Shown: positions 43,350-54,648, counted from the stretch's first letter. The stretch is DNA of 64,000 nucleotides from Reticulitermes speratus (GCA_021186555.1 JAJKFL010000007.1:2974501-3038500); one strand, 5' to 3'. Numbers and translations are program-made. The notes: a model not told the origin generated them from the sequence alone.

Positions 43350-43865
43350 TGTTTTTAGGCGCGTTCGCAAAATTGCGAAAAGCGACAATTAGCTTCGTCA
43401 TGTCTGTCTGTCTGCCTGTCTGTCTGTCCTTCCATTCGTCCGTCTGTCCGTCTGCATAGAACAACTCTTGTCCCACTGGACGGATTTTCTTGAAATTTAA
43501 GTACTTTTAGAAAACATGTCGACAAAATTCAAGTTTCATTAAAATCTGACAAGAATTTTATGATAATATCTCGCTGAATTCTTCTCAGAATAACAAATGT
43601 TTCAGACAAACGTTGCACAGAAAATCAAAACACACATTTTATGTTCAATAGCTTTTTTCCGAAAATCGTGCCGTTTATGAGATAATGTGGAAAAATGTGG
43701 TACAGCCAGACAGGCCACAGATGACAATATAATACGGCGCATGCGCTTTGCATGCTGGATAACTAGGGCTACAGACACGCACTCAGAATATATAATACTT
43801 ATTGCTTTTCCACTGCAACAATGGTTACGGGAACGCGCCTCAATATAACGTTACACGTACATCGC
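43350..43865 (-). repeat. Interspersed repeat family F, copy 2
   Basis: Plus strand runs TTTTTAGGCGCGTTCGC, the GTCTGTCTGTCTGCC tract, GGACGGATTTTCTTGAAATT, GCGCATGCGCTTTGCATGC and GGAACGCGCCTC to ATCGCTTG. AGGCGCGTTC and its complement GAACGCGCCT lie about 460 bp apart in this copy. Confidence 0.8.
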
Positions 43866-44644
43866 TTGTCTTGTTTATTTCGTCTGTTATCTGACTGCTG
43901 CACACACTACCTCCTTATTATCTTGACATCGACAGCAGTTGTCATTAAAGTAGCCTAATGCCATTCTACAGACAACTTAGTTGAATATACATCGATGTTG
44001 GTTAGCTAATTAATGCGACACTGCATAATAGCGTGTAGATTTATACATGCCAACAACAGTATGACGTAATATGCAAACAAGCTCAACCAATGTAAATGTT
44101 CCATCATTCTGGTACATAAGGCCGAACACATAACAATGCAGAATTTGAAGTGGCCGCAATTAGCACGCTTTTTAAAACGGTCTAAACCCTTTGCTCGGTT
44201 TGTGCAAGTGGTCATGGGACATGCAAGGCTTGACGCAAATGGTGCACGGGTTACCGCACGCTCATTAGGCCCCTGGGAGGAGACGGTTTTTGCTACATGT
44301 GGCGTGAGCCTTCAACTGTAGTTTATTTGCCGAAACTGCTCTAAGCAACCAACACTGAAAGCTTAATAAATTTCACTTAGCTTACCTGAACCCACGACCT
44401 GATTTCGATCTGACCCAACCATAAATTTTAGTACTTTATGCAAAATTATAATTTCAACTCTGTCTAAACACCGAAGCATAAAGGCGGATAAGGCGTGGAG
44501 ATACATGGATGTGTTTCCCGGAGACAAGGCCCCATACACTGGTCTCCGAACATAACTGGAGAGAGTAATAAGAGATACATTCCTAAAAATTCCCGGAATT
44601 AAACTCCAATGTCCAGTCAAGCAGGCTTTATTAACGGACCCTTA
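43866..44644. other. No recognisable feature
   Basis: Frames 44006-44215, 44136-44321 and 44363-44620 have no motif. Confidence 0.4.
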
Positions 44645-45912
44645 AACGGCTGTAAACATGGTACAGTTCGAGTACTTTGGACCATTCAATCTGGCACAAT
44701 TGCAGGCCTATCAACTACGAGTTGGTACTGGAATTTGATTTGCAGTAAGTACTTTGGAGACCATTCAATCTGCACATATTGCAGGCCTATCAACACGGTA
44801 CGAGTTTCGTAGTACTTTGGACCATTCAATCTGCACATATTGCAGGCCTATCAAACATGGTACGAGTTTCGTAGTACTTTGGACCATTCAATCTGCACAT
44901 ATTGCAGGCCTATCAAACACGGTACGAGTTTCGTAGTACTTTGGACCATTCAATCTGCACATATTGCAGGCCTATCAAACATGGTACGAGTTTCGTAGTA
45001 CTTTGGACCATTCAATCTGCACATATTGCAGGCCTATCAAACATGGTACGAGTTTCGTAGTACTTTGGACCATTCAATCTGCACATATTGCAGGCCTATC
45101 AAACATGGTACGAGTTTCGTAGTAACTTTGGACCATTCAATCTGCACATATTGCAGGCCTATCAAACAAACATGGTACGAATCGATACGTATACTTTGGA
45201 CCATTCAATCGCATAATTGCGGTGTTTCAAATACATCGTCGAGATTTTTAGGATACTTTGGTATATTCAATGACATAATTGCAGGCCTATCAACATGTAC
45301 GATTTCGTAGTAACTTTGGACCTTCAATCTGCACATATTGCAGGCCTATCAAACACGGTACGAGTTTCGTAGTACTTTGGACCATTCAATCTGCACATAT
45401 TGCAGGCCTATCAAACATGGTACGAGTTTCGTAGTACTTTGGACCATTCAATCTGCACATATTGCAGGCCTATCAAACACGGTACGAGTTTCGTAGTACT
45501 TTGGACCATTCAATCTGCACATATTACAGGCCTATCAAACACGGTACGAGTTTCGTAGTACTTTGGACCATTCAATCTGCACATATTGCAGGCCTATCAA
45601 ACATGGTACGAGTTTCGTAGTACTTTGGACCATTCAATCTGCACATATTGCAGGCCTATCAAACATGGTACGAGTTTCGTAGTACTTTGGACCATTCAAT
45701 CTGCACATATTGCAGGCCTATCAAACATGGTACGAGTTTCGTAGTACTTTGGACCATTCAATCTGCACATATTGCAGGCCTATCAAACATGGTACGAGTT
45801 TCGTAGTACTTTGGACCATTCAATCTGCACATATTGCAGGCCTATCAAACATGGTACGAGTTTCGTAGTACTTTGGACCATTCAATCTGCACATATTGCA
45901 GGCCTATCAAAA
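44645..45912. repeat. Minisatellite, 62-bp unit, about 20 copies, with degenerate edge and middle units
   Basis: The unit contains ACGAGTTTCGTAGTACTTTG and ATTCAATCTGCACATATTGC and recurs every 62 bp. Units at 44645-44760 and 45150-45320 are clearly more diverged than the rest (for example a 45181-45295 stretch with ATCGATACGTATACTTTGG), separating two homogeneous blocks. 62 is not a multiple of three. Confidence 0.95.
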
Positions 45913-46224
45913 CCACTACAGGTTGCAGGCCGAATCCGAAATACTGATTTACATCTTGGGCCGCTACAGATGATGTCATAATCCTTAGTCGCTGTTGGTT
46001 TGTAAAATACTCGCTCTAATTTTTTAGGCATACATTTGTGTGTATAGTTCAATAAACATAATGTGTGTCGTAGCCTGATGACTGAGCGAATATCCTACGC
46101 CTTTCAATGACACCTTTTCCAGTTTCCAGGAACGTAAATTTACAGTTACTTAAAAATGCTAAAAAAATATTTCCACAAACGCTAAATTATTTGAAATGAT
46201 GAGTATGTATACAAGTAGGATACA
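45913..46224. other. No recognisable feature
   Basis: Unrecognised. Confidence 0.35.
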
Positions 46225-46505
46225 TAGGTAAAGCGATCCCTGTACGGGCCTGGACAGACCTTTAGGCGTTGAGGTTCCCAGGATTTCTAGAAAATCAGCA
46301 CATGAAGGTGGTAAGGCAGTTAGGCTTACGCATCAGCCGTCTTTACCCCAAGAAGATATCCCTGGTACTTATGTCTGTTAGAGGCCTAGTCGACCGCAGC
46401 GGCCACAGTGCGGAAGGAAGGATTAAGTCTAAAATCTAAATCACACCATCGGGAATCAAATCCACGACTTTCCGGCTTGTAGCGAGGTGCCTCAGCCAAC
46501 TGACG
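46225..46505 (-). mobile_element. SINE family B, diverged
   Basis: The minus strand has TGAGGCACCTCGCTACAAGC, B-box-like GATTTGATTCCCG, GCTGCGGTCGACTAGGCC and GGGTAAAGACGGCTGATGC. The A-box side is truncated and no TSD is seen. Confidence 0.72.
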
Positions 46506-46565
46506 TTCATACACGTATGCGCATTTGCTGGTTTTAGTTACCACATCTAATTGCTCAAAGCACGG

Positions 46566-47375
46566 TTATGGATAATTTAAAACACATTTCAATATTATCC
46601 TCCCATCTACGCCTGGGTCTTCCAAGTGGTCTCCTTCCTTAGGTCTCCCCACCAAAATCCTGTATGCACCTCTCCCCTCCCCCATACGTGCTACATGCCC
46701 CGCCCACCTCATTCTTCTCGATTTGATCACCCGAAAAATATTTGGTGATGAGTACAGATCTTTAAGCTCCTCGTTATGTAGTCTTCTCCACTCCCCTGTT
46801 ACCTCGTCCCTCTTAGACCCAAATATCCCCCTCAGCACCCTATTCTCGAACACCCCCAGCCTATGTTCCTCCCTCAATGTGACAGACCAAGTCTCACACC
46901 CATACAAAACAACAGGCAAAATTATAGTTCTGTATATCTTAATCTTTGTATTTTTGGATAGCAAACTGTAACACAGAAGATCCTGCACCGAATGATAACA
47001 AGCATTCCCCGACTTCAATCTGCTCTTAATTTCTTCCTGAATGGAATTTTGATTTGTTAGGGTTGTTTCCAAATATTTGAAAGTTTCCACCCTTTCAAAG
47101 TATTTATTACCTACCTTTGTCTTGTGGTTTTGTCCTACGTGCTGGTCTCGAGACATGACCATGTACTTAGTTTTCTCAGCATTTACTTCTAAACCAATCT
47201 CATTACTAGCGACTACTTAAGCTTCTCTGTTTTTCTTTTAGCATGTAGGCCTATGCTATAAACATATCAACGTCACCAGCACAAACCAGATGCTGATGTG
47301 TAACATTTAATTTCAAGCCCTCCTGGTTTGCCTCAAACCCCTAACAGCATATTCTAAAGCAAAATTGAAAACCAA
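46566..47375 (-). pseudogene. LINE reverse transcriptase, C-terminal part, inactive
   Basis: A 198-codon frame (47162-46566) encodes the thumb and connection region of a non-LTR RT: KYLETTLTNQNSIQEEIKSR, then [40 protein letters not shown] and [26 protein letters not shown]. Upstream on the same strand (to 47375) the palm is recognisable but broken: the catalytic YADD is CAGD (codons 47283 down to 47272), an in-frame TAG follows, and a frameshift near 47215 separates it from the long frame. At least four shorter fragments of this family occur in the window. ATG at 47162 is internal, not a true start. Confidence 0.88.
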
Positions 47376-47605
47376 TGGAAATAATAATATATATTTATTA
47401 TATATATTTATGATTTTAAATATGTGGGTCTTAATTTATCGTGTTAATGTAAATAGGCCTAATAGTTACTCAAAATATAAATGCCATTACTATTATTTAC
47501 TAGGTAACTAACGTGATACTCTTTCAAAATCAGCATGTTATATCTATTAATGTTGGTAGGACCTGGTAACCAAACAGTAAATGAAGAATCTCTTTAAAGA
47601 AAATT
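47376..47605. other. No recognisable feature, AT-rich
   Basis: AT-rich with a small TATATAT palindrome near 47390-47405. Confidence 0.35.
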
Positions 47606-47609
47606 TGTT

Positions 47610-48448
47610 TAGTGTACTTCAGGGAGATATCTTAAGTTTAGTGTACTTCAGGGAGACATCGTAAGTTTAGTGTACTTCAGGGAGATATCTTAAGTTTAGT
47701 GTACTTCAGGGAGATATCTTAAATTTAGTGTACTTCAGGGAGATATCTTAAATTTAGTGTACTTCAGGGAGATATCTTAAATTTAGTGTACTTCAGGCAG
47801 ATATTTTAAATTTAGTGTACTTCAGGGAGATATCTTAAATTTAGTGTACTTCAGGCAGATATCTTAAGTTTAGTGTACTTCAGGGAGATATCTTAAATTT
47901 AGTGTACTTCAGGGAGATATCTTAAATTTAGTGTACTTCAGGCAGATATCTTAAGTTTAGTGTACTTCAGGGAGATATCTTAAATTTAGTGTACTTCAGG
48001 CAGATATTTTAAATTTAGTGTACTTCAGGGAGATATCTTAAATTTAGTGTACTTCAGGCAGATATCTTAAGTTTAGTGTACTTCAGGGAGATATCTTAAA
48101 TTTAGTGTACTTCAGGGAGATATCTTAAATTTAGTGTACTTCAGGCAGATATCTTAAGTTTAGTGTACTTCAGGGAGATATCTTAAATTTAGTGTACTTC
48201 AGGCAGATATTTTAAATTTAGTGTACTTCAGGGAGATATCTTAAATTTAGTGTACTTCAGGCAGATATCTTAAGTTTAGTGTACTTCAGGGAGATATCTT
48301 AAATTTAGTGTACTTCAGGGAGATATCTTAAATTTAGTGTACTTCAGGCAGATATCTTAAGTTTAGTGTACTTCAGGGAGATATCTTAAATTTAGTGTAC
48401 TTCAGGCAGATATTTTAAATTTAGTGTACTTCAGGGAGATATCTTAAG
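47610..48448. repeat. Minisatellite, 29-bp unit, about 29 copies, 203-bp higher-order repeat
   Basis: Unit TTTAGTGTACTTCAGGGAGA plus TATCTTAAA. Variants GGCAG and ATATTTTAAA are ordered: the ATATTTT variant starts at 47801, 48004, 48207 and 48410, spaced exactly 203 bp, i.e. seven units. Within each 203-bp block the order of GGGAG and GGCAG units is the same. Confidence 0.95.
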
Positions 48449-49373
48449 CAAATGACGAGATAATTAGGCTTGGACCTGTATGAATAAAAACTATGCAGAC
48501 CTGAATCATTAATTGTCCCGCTGCAACACAGGGCCAATGTGTTACCTACACTAAATGGAGTTTGCAATATAAATACACATGTTTCCACCGTTGTTTGCAA
48601 AGGTGAGGACACCTCGCAATAGAGCAACTAAAGAGAGTGCAGACACCTTGCATGAAGCAAAGCAAGGACCCAATTAACGACCCATCAAAATTATAAATTG
48701 GACCACCTTAGAGAAGTGCTCTTGGATGAAAACCAAAAGCCCAGTTCTGAAAATTGATTTCACAGATACGCACAGATGTAAGTAGCCAAAAATGTATATA
48801 ATCACTTTCTATTAACCAACCAACTTAGTTGGTTGGTTAACAGAAAGTGAATTGAAAATGCACGGTGAAAGTAATATAAAATATGTATAAAATCAATTAA
48901 GATTGTATGTAAATTAAGTTTCGTTTGACTGAAAGCAGCCATAACCTGCTTAAATGAAGCTTAAGACTTGATTAGCAGGAAATCTTTAAATTATCTGTGC
49001 ATGGTCAGCAATACATTCGATAAATAATCTGTGGACGATTTAAGTCTTGAGTAAGCGCAAGCACCAAAGCACGATCACACAAAACGTACGTCCGTGGTTT
49101 AACTTCCACTTAAGAAAATAACTCCGCTCTCATGTCTCGTAGTCAGTTGTAAAATTAAGTACATAAAATTTATTCTGTAATTTCATTTTTTGGCAAAGTC
49201 ACACTTGCCTTATAATGCTGGATTTGGGAATTTGCTGCCATCTGGTTCGACCCGCTGGGTCCAGGGTTTAAATCTCGCCCATCATTCGGATATGTGTTTT
49301 TGTCGCAGATGTCATGCCAGTGACTATCTCAGGTACAACGTAAGCTGCTTACTACCGCACGCTAAAACGTCTT
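48449..49373. other. Unrecognised, with a 49-bp palindrome
   Basis: At 48802-48850 TCACTTTCT...TTAACCAACCAACT is followed after one base by its inverse, 23 of 24 pairs, a potential cruciform. A region at 49240-49300 has a weak B-box-like GGGTTTAAATCTCG that might be a SINE relic. No ORF supported. Confidence 0.45.
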
Positions 49374-49620
49374 GGTGTGTTACAGCCCGATGTGTTACAG
49401 CCCGATGTGTTACAGCCCGATGTGTTACAGCCCGATGTGTTACAGCCCGATGTGTTACAGCCCGGTGTGTTACAGCCCGATGTGTTACAGCCCGGTGTGT
49501 TACAGCCCGATGTGTTACAGCCCGATGTGTTACAGCCCGATGTGTTACAGCCCGATATGTTACAGCCCGATGTGTTACAGCCCGATGTGTTACAGCCCGA
49601 TGTGTTACAGCCCGATGTGC
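49374..49620. repeat. Minisatellite, 15-bp unit, about 16 copies
   Basis: Unit GTGTTACAGCCCGAT with three substitutions in the array. Being a multiple of three, it leaves frames open on both strands (49190-49705, 49372-49632, 49377-49700, 49324-49656). The translations (ARCVT, YSPMC, LQPDV) are repeat products. Confidence 0.95.
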
Positions 49621-50250
49621 TTCCAAAACTGAATCTAAATTACTTTTTCTTTTCATTCCGTCAACACAATTTTATTTGTACAAATTCTTCTTATGTATAA
49701 TGTAATCTAAATTTTTCGAAATTTTAGAAAGCCTTCCTCAGGATAACCACTATAAACAAGTAAAGATATATGAATAAATGTAACCTTTTATCATATATCA
49801 TATAGTATGTATATATATATGATGTATTATTTATCATCTGTCTGAAGTCTATACAAAATTGCAGAATGGATATTTTCTTTCATTTTATATTCTATAAAAA
49901 TTTCATTTAAAAATTCCCATGTTCTTCCAAGATCTATTAATATACATCGTTTAGCTCCTAAAAGCAAATATTGCGAGCCCAAAGTTCATACTTTCACCAT
50001 GCTTTATTTCTAACTCTAGGAAATAAACAAGCACGTTGTGCAGTTATCCGCAGTTGTCGTAATATTCATGCCAGTTCTCGCGTAAATCGGCAAAGTGTCT
50101 CAGAAACTGCAACAGGAGACACGTGGACTCAAAAACGCACACACATCACAACATGGTGATCCCCAAAGCTTATTTATTTCCCTTTCTCGAAAATAAATTA
50201 AGTTAACGAAAAAGAAGCAACATTTAAAACAAGGTAATTTTATGGTATAT
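49621..50250. other. No recognisable feature
   Basis: AT-rich unrecognised sequence with (TA)n at about 49810. Confidence 0.4.
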
Positions 50251-50682
50251 GTAGGAAAAATTCCCCACCATGGTGTTTCCACCTGGTCGTGGTGGTGGGG
50301 CTTGTGTGTACCAATGACCCAGAGAGCTATGCCGGCGGTAGCGTACCTACTGGTAGGGCCTCCCAAGCCGGACAGGTCAAAGGGTAGGTACCAGACTAAG
50401 AGAAGCACCTTCCTCGTGTGGTGACCGGGGAAAAGAAAAGTCCCACTGCAGCCCATGCAGGTCGTAAAAGGCGATCAAAATGTGTACCGAGTGCCTGGGG
50501 GTATAGCTGGGCCACTCTGCCCCGGTGGTTATAAATTCGGTGGACTGGGCCTCCAGGTTGGGGGTTGGGCGACAGGCTGACAGCCTGTCACTGTAAAAAC
50601 TGACCGTTAGGAAACCTAAAACGTGGCCTCGGAACACTCGGATAGAGTAGAGTGGACTAGGAGAGGGCCATTAAGGAGGCGA
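50251..50682 (+). mobile_element. Probable LINE 5' leader
   Basis: GC-richer sequence with GCGTACCTACTGGTAGGGCC, CCAGGTTGGGGGTTGGGCG and GCCTGTCACTGTAAAAACTG. Such leaders stand before the endonuclease ORF in some insect LINEs, from memory. It passes directly into a 29-bp minisatellite. No endonuclease sequence follows, so it is a 5' fragment or a misassignment. Confidence 0.4.
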
Positions 50683-50919
50683 AGGTCCGCATTGGACTGT
50701 AGTGCCACCGAAGGTCCGCATTGGACTGTAGTGCCACCGACAGGTCCGCATTGGACTGTAGTGCCACCGAAGGTCCGCATTGGACTGTAGTGTCACCGAA
50801 GGTCCGCATTGGACTGTAGTGCCACCGAAGGTCCGCATTGGACTGTAGTGCCACCGAAGGTCCGCATTGGACTGTAGTGCCACCGAAGGTCCGCATTGGA
50901 CTGTAGTGCCACCGAAGAA
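50683..50919. repeat. Minisatellite, 29-bp unit, 8 copies
   Basis: Unit AGGTCCGCATTGGACTGTAG plus TGCCACCGA, eight copies with one deletion and one substitution, ending in GAAGAAGAAG. 29-bp units are also seen at 47.6 kb but the sequences are unrelated. Confidence 0.95.
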
Positions 50920-50929
50920 GAAGTAGGAA

Positions 50930-51529
50930 AAATTAATTAATTTAAACTTAAAATATTTTCCAAGTCATTTAAATTTGATTCAGGGTTTATAAACTCACAA
51001 TATTGCACACCAAAAGCAACTACACTCGTCCCCTAAGTTTCAGTAAGGTCTAGTGCGTCCGATCACACAAGCTAACGACATGACAACAGTGCTAAGAGTA
51101 CAAACAAAAGCGTCACTGTTTTACAGTCAATGTTGCCTAAAATACGTAAGGCAGCAATCGAGTCTTGGCGGAAGTCATCCGGGTAAAACAAATAGCACCA
51201 GGAAACCAGCAGGGGCCAGGCCAAAAGACCCTGCCCCTCGTCTTACGCCGCTTCAGACGGTATGTGTTTGGAAGCCTCTGCACGCTCGAAATGCAAAGTT
51301 GATTTGTGGCTTCCAGCCACGGCTAAATGTAATCGAAATTCCCTTCCTGATGGTTGGTTCTTTTTTACCTCGAGTCGTGTAACTCACCTGCGAACACTTC
51401 ATTTCCATACGCGAAACTGTCTTCCGGACAAGAGTGAAACATGTGTCTTGGAAATGTGTTTTAAGTTGCATTAAACTGAGATGTACGAACTTCGTTTGAT
51501 TGTGTCTGTAGCAGCAATTGACGGCCCTT
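50930..51529. other. No recognisable feature
   Basis: The plus frame 51053-51382 (109 codons) and minus frame 51253-51471 overlap. I see no motif. Sequence such as AAACCAGCAGGGGCCAGGCC looks repeat-like but has no second copy here. Confidence 0.4.
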
Positions 51530-51776
51530 AGACCTCAGATTTTTTCAATGGCTCGACAGTCCCTTGGGGGCCTAGGCCGCCCCATTATCGAGGCTTCACG
51601 ATCACACTCAGACACACCACACTCGGTAGGACTCCTCTGGACGAGGGTCCAGCCCGTCGCAGAGACCTCTACCTGACAACACACAACACTCACAACAGAC
51701 AGACATCCATGCCTCCGGCGGTATTCGAACCCACAATCCTAGTAAGCGAGCGGCCGCACGGCCAAGACCTCAGATT
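51530..51776 (-). mobile_element. SINE family C, 5' truncated, head deletion, perfect 12-bp TSD
   Basis: AGACCTCAGATT at 51530-51541 and 51765-51776 flanks a copy at 51542-51764. The head starts GGCCGTGCGGCCGCTCGC: about 20 bp between GCGG repeats is missing and the first bases are gone, so the A-box is lost while B-box GGTTCGAATAC remains. Confidence 0.87.
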
Positions 51777-51997
51777 ACTGCGTTTGTATCACAAAGAAAT
51801 GTTCCACGTGGAGATACTTAACCCATAATTGTAGCGTGCCAAATTCAATTAAGCCTGTTAGAGCCCAGACCTTTCATAAACGACAAACACTTTTTTTTTT
51901 CATTTGCATGCGTAAGAGAAACACAAATATTATTTTAGATACACACCAACAAAATGCACAAATTAATAAAGGTGCAAATTAGCTCCTTATCATGATT
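51777..51997. other. No recognisable feature, AT-rich
   Basis: Leads into the hammerhead-bearing terminal repeat. Confidence 0.35.
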
Positions 51998-52045
51998 TAA
52001 CCCTACACGCGTTTCAGCTCTTTATGAGCCATCATCAGGGGTTTT
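51998..52045 (-). ncRNA. Hammerhead-like motif 7, best-preserved
   Basis: Minus strand: stem I AACCC/GGGTT (five pairs), box CTGATGA (52032-52038), T, stem II GGCTC/GAGCT (one G-U), GAAAC, stem III ACGCGTGT (one G-U) and GTA at the cleavage site. The surrounding 51960-52200 resembles 10890-11110, so both belong to one element family. Confidence 0.68.
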
Positions 52046-52342
52046 TCTTATAAAAAGTGCTTTTCAAATGCTGAATCTGTTGATGACACTTGTAAAGTTA
52101 TGCGCTATTTTAGAGCATAAAAACACTCGTTCATAACTTAAAAACATGAGTCATAAATTATAGTTAAAATGATGATTTCTTAAAAAACAATAACTTGTTA
52201 AAAAACACTGTTCACTGCGTCTATTGTATAAAGATGTGTTCGCACTTCCAGAAGTTACAGAAGATCATATATTGCACTGTGTTGGTTGTGATGGAATTTG
52301 ATGCAGAACGGCGATAGGCAATGCGTGCTGTATGAGTTCTTG

Positions 52343-52569
52343 TTAGGCCCGGTGCACACATCCGTTTTTCTAACATGCGGTGACGCTGCGTTGCCGCTGC
52401 GGGGCCGTAGCAACTCATTCAAACCAACGCAATAGATGGACGTACGGTGACACAACGTCGACGGAGGTATGTGTGCACTACCCAACTGACTTCAGTGTAT
52501 CCCACACCGTAATTACGGCAACGCAGCGTCACCGCACGTTAGAAAAACGGATGTGTGCACCGGGCCTTA
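52343..52569. mobile_element. PIF/Harbinger-like MITE with about 54-bp inverted repeats
   Basis: The left end GGCCCGGTGCACACATCCG and right end CGGATGTGTGCACCGGGCC are complements, and pairing continues through GTTTTTCTAAC, GCGGTGACGCTGCGTTGCCG and their inverse, about 54 bp with few differences. The target duplication is TTA on each side (52343-52345, 52567-52569), the 3-bp TWA of PIF/Harbinger. The 115-bp interior has no ORF. The high arm identity suggests a fairly young insertion. Confidence 0.85.
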
Positions 52570-53117
52570 TTTTGTTTCTTACGTCGTAGTGCAGTCTTCC
52601 TGACGATGTGGTATAAATTAAGAGGAAGAAGAAGTGGTTCTGGTGCTAGTATGGTGTGGGGTTGTGTCTTCAAATATACCCGGTGAAAGTGAACCGTGTT
52701 ATCAAATATTACTGTTTTCATTATTAGCGTCAATGTAATTGTTGTTATTGTTTTTGTTTTGTTGCTGTTTTTAATTGCTACTTCTATACTTACTTTAAGG
52801 ACAACTTTCAGTACAGTCGAATGCACTAAATATTGGTGACGTTTGACTGTAAGGAACGTAGGAGGACGTGACCGTTGCTTAACTGCACGTACCAGAACAA
52901 TATTTGCCTTAGACACTGTGCAAATCCAAGAAAACCCTCAACACGTACAACCAGTGTCTGAACCGACATCACGAATCTGTACTTTAAATGTCGCACATAG
53001 GGATACAAAGCACAGGCCTATGGATAACTGGCTCCATGCAGCTGAGTCCTTCTTAAGCCACCGACGTCGCTCTGCTACTCAAGAAATTCCCCGCCGTGAT
53101 TTCAGGCTTCAGACGCG
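52570..53117. other. No recognisable feature
   Basis: The minus frame 52539-52916 partly reads through the MITE. The rest is unrecognised. Confidence 0.4.
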
Positions 53118-53335
53118 ATGTAAATGAGATCTGGACTCTTCTGTATTTTACGCAGCGTAGAGTGGTAATTCCGCACCGACGTTTCGGGACAACCTGTGGG
53201 CCATCTTCAAGTGTCAAGCAGTCCAAGAACACTGCTTGACCCTTGAAGATGAGACCGATGGGTGTCCCGAAACGTCGGTGCGGAATTACCACTCTACGCT
53301 GCGTAAAATATCAGAAGAGTCCAGATCTCAGATTC
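53118..53335. mobile_element. Foldback family G, complete
   Basis: Arms 53126-53215 (ATGAGATCTGGACTCTTCTG to GCCATCTTCA) and 53238-53330 (TGAAGATGAGACCG to CAGAAGAGTCCAGATCTCA) are inverted copies around a spacer with CAAGCAGTCCAAGAACACTG, itself partly palindromic. The ends TGAGATCT and AGATCTCA fix the borders. Confidence 0.8.
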
Positions 53336-54085
53336 CCGGCCGTTTACGGTCTCAATGGTACATTACGCTGTACATAAGAGCTCTCCACAAACTCAAACTT
53401 TATTTCCATCAGATGTATTTTAACATTACCCTCCCAGGTTCTCCTAAATCTTCAAAACTGTCTCTTACCTTCAAATTCTCAGACTAAAAGTTTGTAAGTA
53501 TTAACACCTCCCATCTATAATATGGAAATAAATTGTTAAGAATTTTTCATGTAATACTGGGGAGCGGATTACAAGCTGTGTTATTATTTTGATTGACTCT
53601 GTGGAGATCTACATGGAGTAACGAAGTTTTCCTGTCTTGAACTAAAAACTACGCTACTGGGACAAATGGGAAAGTAGTGGTATTACTCGACGCTTTCTTA
53701 GATTAGGCACTAGATGGAAGTGACTGGTTAAAATCATGTCCCAGTCATCTTAACGTCAGAAAAAAAGACCAAACTAGAGCTACACACTGGATAGGAGGCT
53801 ACGTAGGCCTCACAGTCTAGAGTCTTTGGAGGAAGGGAAAACCTCACGCTGTCCTGAGAATCAGACACCGATACCTCGGTGATTCAACGCCTAGCCTAGT
53901 GAATAATCTAACTGAAGAAAAACACGCGGCGTTAAATAACACTCGAGAATAATACGAGTACTACAACTTAAACTGAACAAATGATAAGTGAAAAAGAGAG
54001 TTATGTAGCCTATGTGAAGTCATTAACTGTTTGTTTAAATAGGCCTAACTCAATTCGTAATCAATATAGTTTTTTATTTATTTAT
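53336..54085. other. Mostly unrecognised; weak LINE relic at 53400-53520
   Basis: Around 53415-53480 the ATTACCCTCCCAGGTTCTCC and TCTTCAAAACTG order recalls the LINE tail at 21450 (minus), but similarity is low. Otherwise nothing recognised. Confidence 0.3.
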
Positions 54086-54089
54086 TGAA

Positions 54090-54358
54090 GGGTCCCGCAG
54101 CAGATGCTACAGACGCACCGCAGCCTTGAAGGCTTATTGTGCAACTCTGTGATGAAGATGGTAAGGTTTTTTCTGCTTTTCCATTTTAGCGGAGCACCGG
54201 TGGAATTAAGTTGAGAGGGGAAAACCGAAGTACTTGGAAAAAAACCTGTCCCAGTGCTACTTTGTCCACCACAAATCCCACATGGACCGACCCCGGGATC
54301 GAACCCCGGCCTCCGCGGTGAGAGGCCGGCGAATAACCGCCTGAGCCATGGCACGGCC
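54090..54358 (-). mobile_element. SINE family D
   Basis: Minus strand: GGCCGTGCCATGGCTCAGGC, B-box GGTTCGATCCC, the D body with CACTGGGACAGGTTTTTTTC, end GCTGCGGGACCC and an (AAATAA)n tail. No clear TSD. Confidence 0.8.
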
Positions 54359-54648
54359 AACATAAATTCAGATCATGTGATTAGTTAGAAATTATAACTA
54401 AAGCATACCTAAGAGGCCCATTTGTCGTTTAATTCTGAATACAGACTTGTTTTAAAAATAAATACAAAGTTAGTTATGGCCCCTTTTCTTGGAACAGCAG
54501 CTGTTCTTAGAATTGCTGTGCATTTTTGTTCTTTTCATCTTGACTTTAGCGTAAGACAGCCACAAAGAATACGTCAGTGCCCAAAAATTATATTTATTTA
54601 AATGAAACTTGACTGAAATTCCCGGTCAATGGAGCAGCATTCCTGCTT
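54359..54648. other. No recognisable feature
   Basis: Unrecognised. Confidence 0.35.

Noticed and set aside
43350..43865. Family F as a TIR DNA transposon with AGGCGCGTTC ends
   Set aside because: Homology between copies continues beyond one of the proposed ends, so these are not clearly the termini, and no TSD is seen.
49190..49705. 171-codon repeat ORF
   Set aside because: It is a translation of the 15-bp minisatellite; both strands are open.
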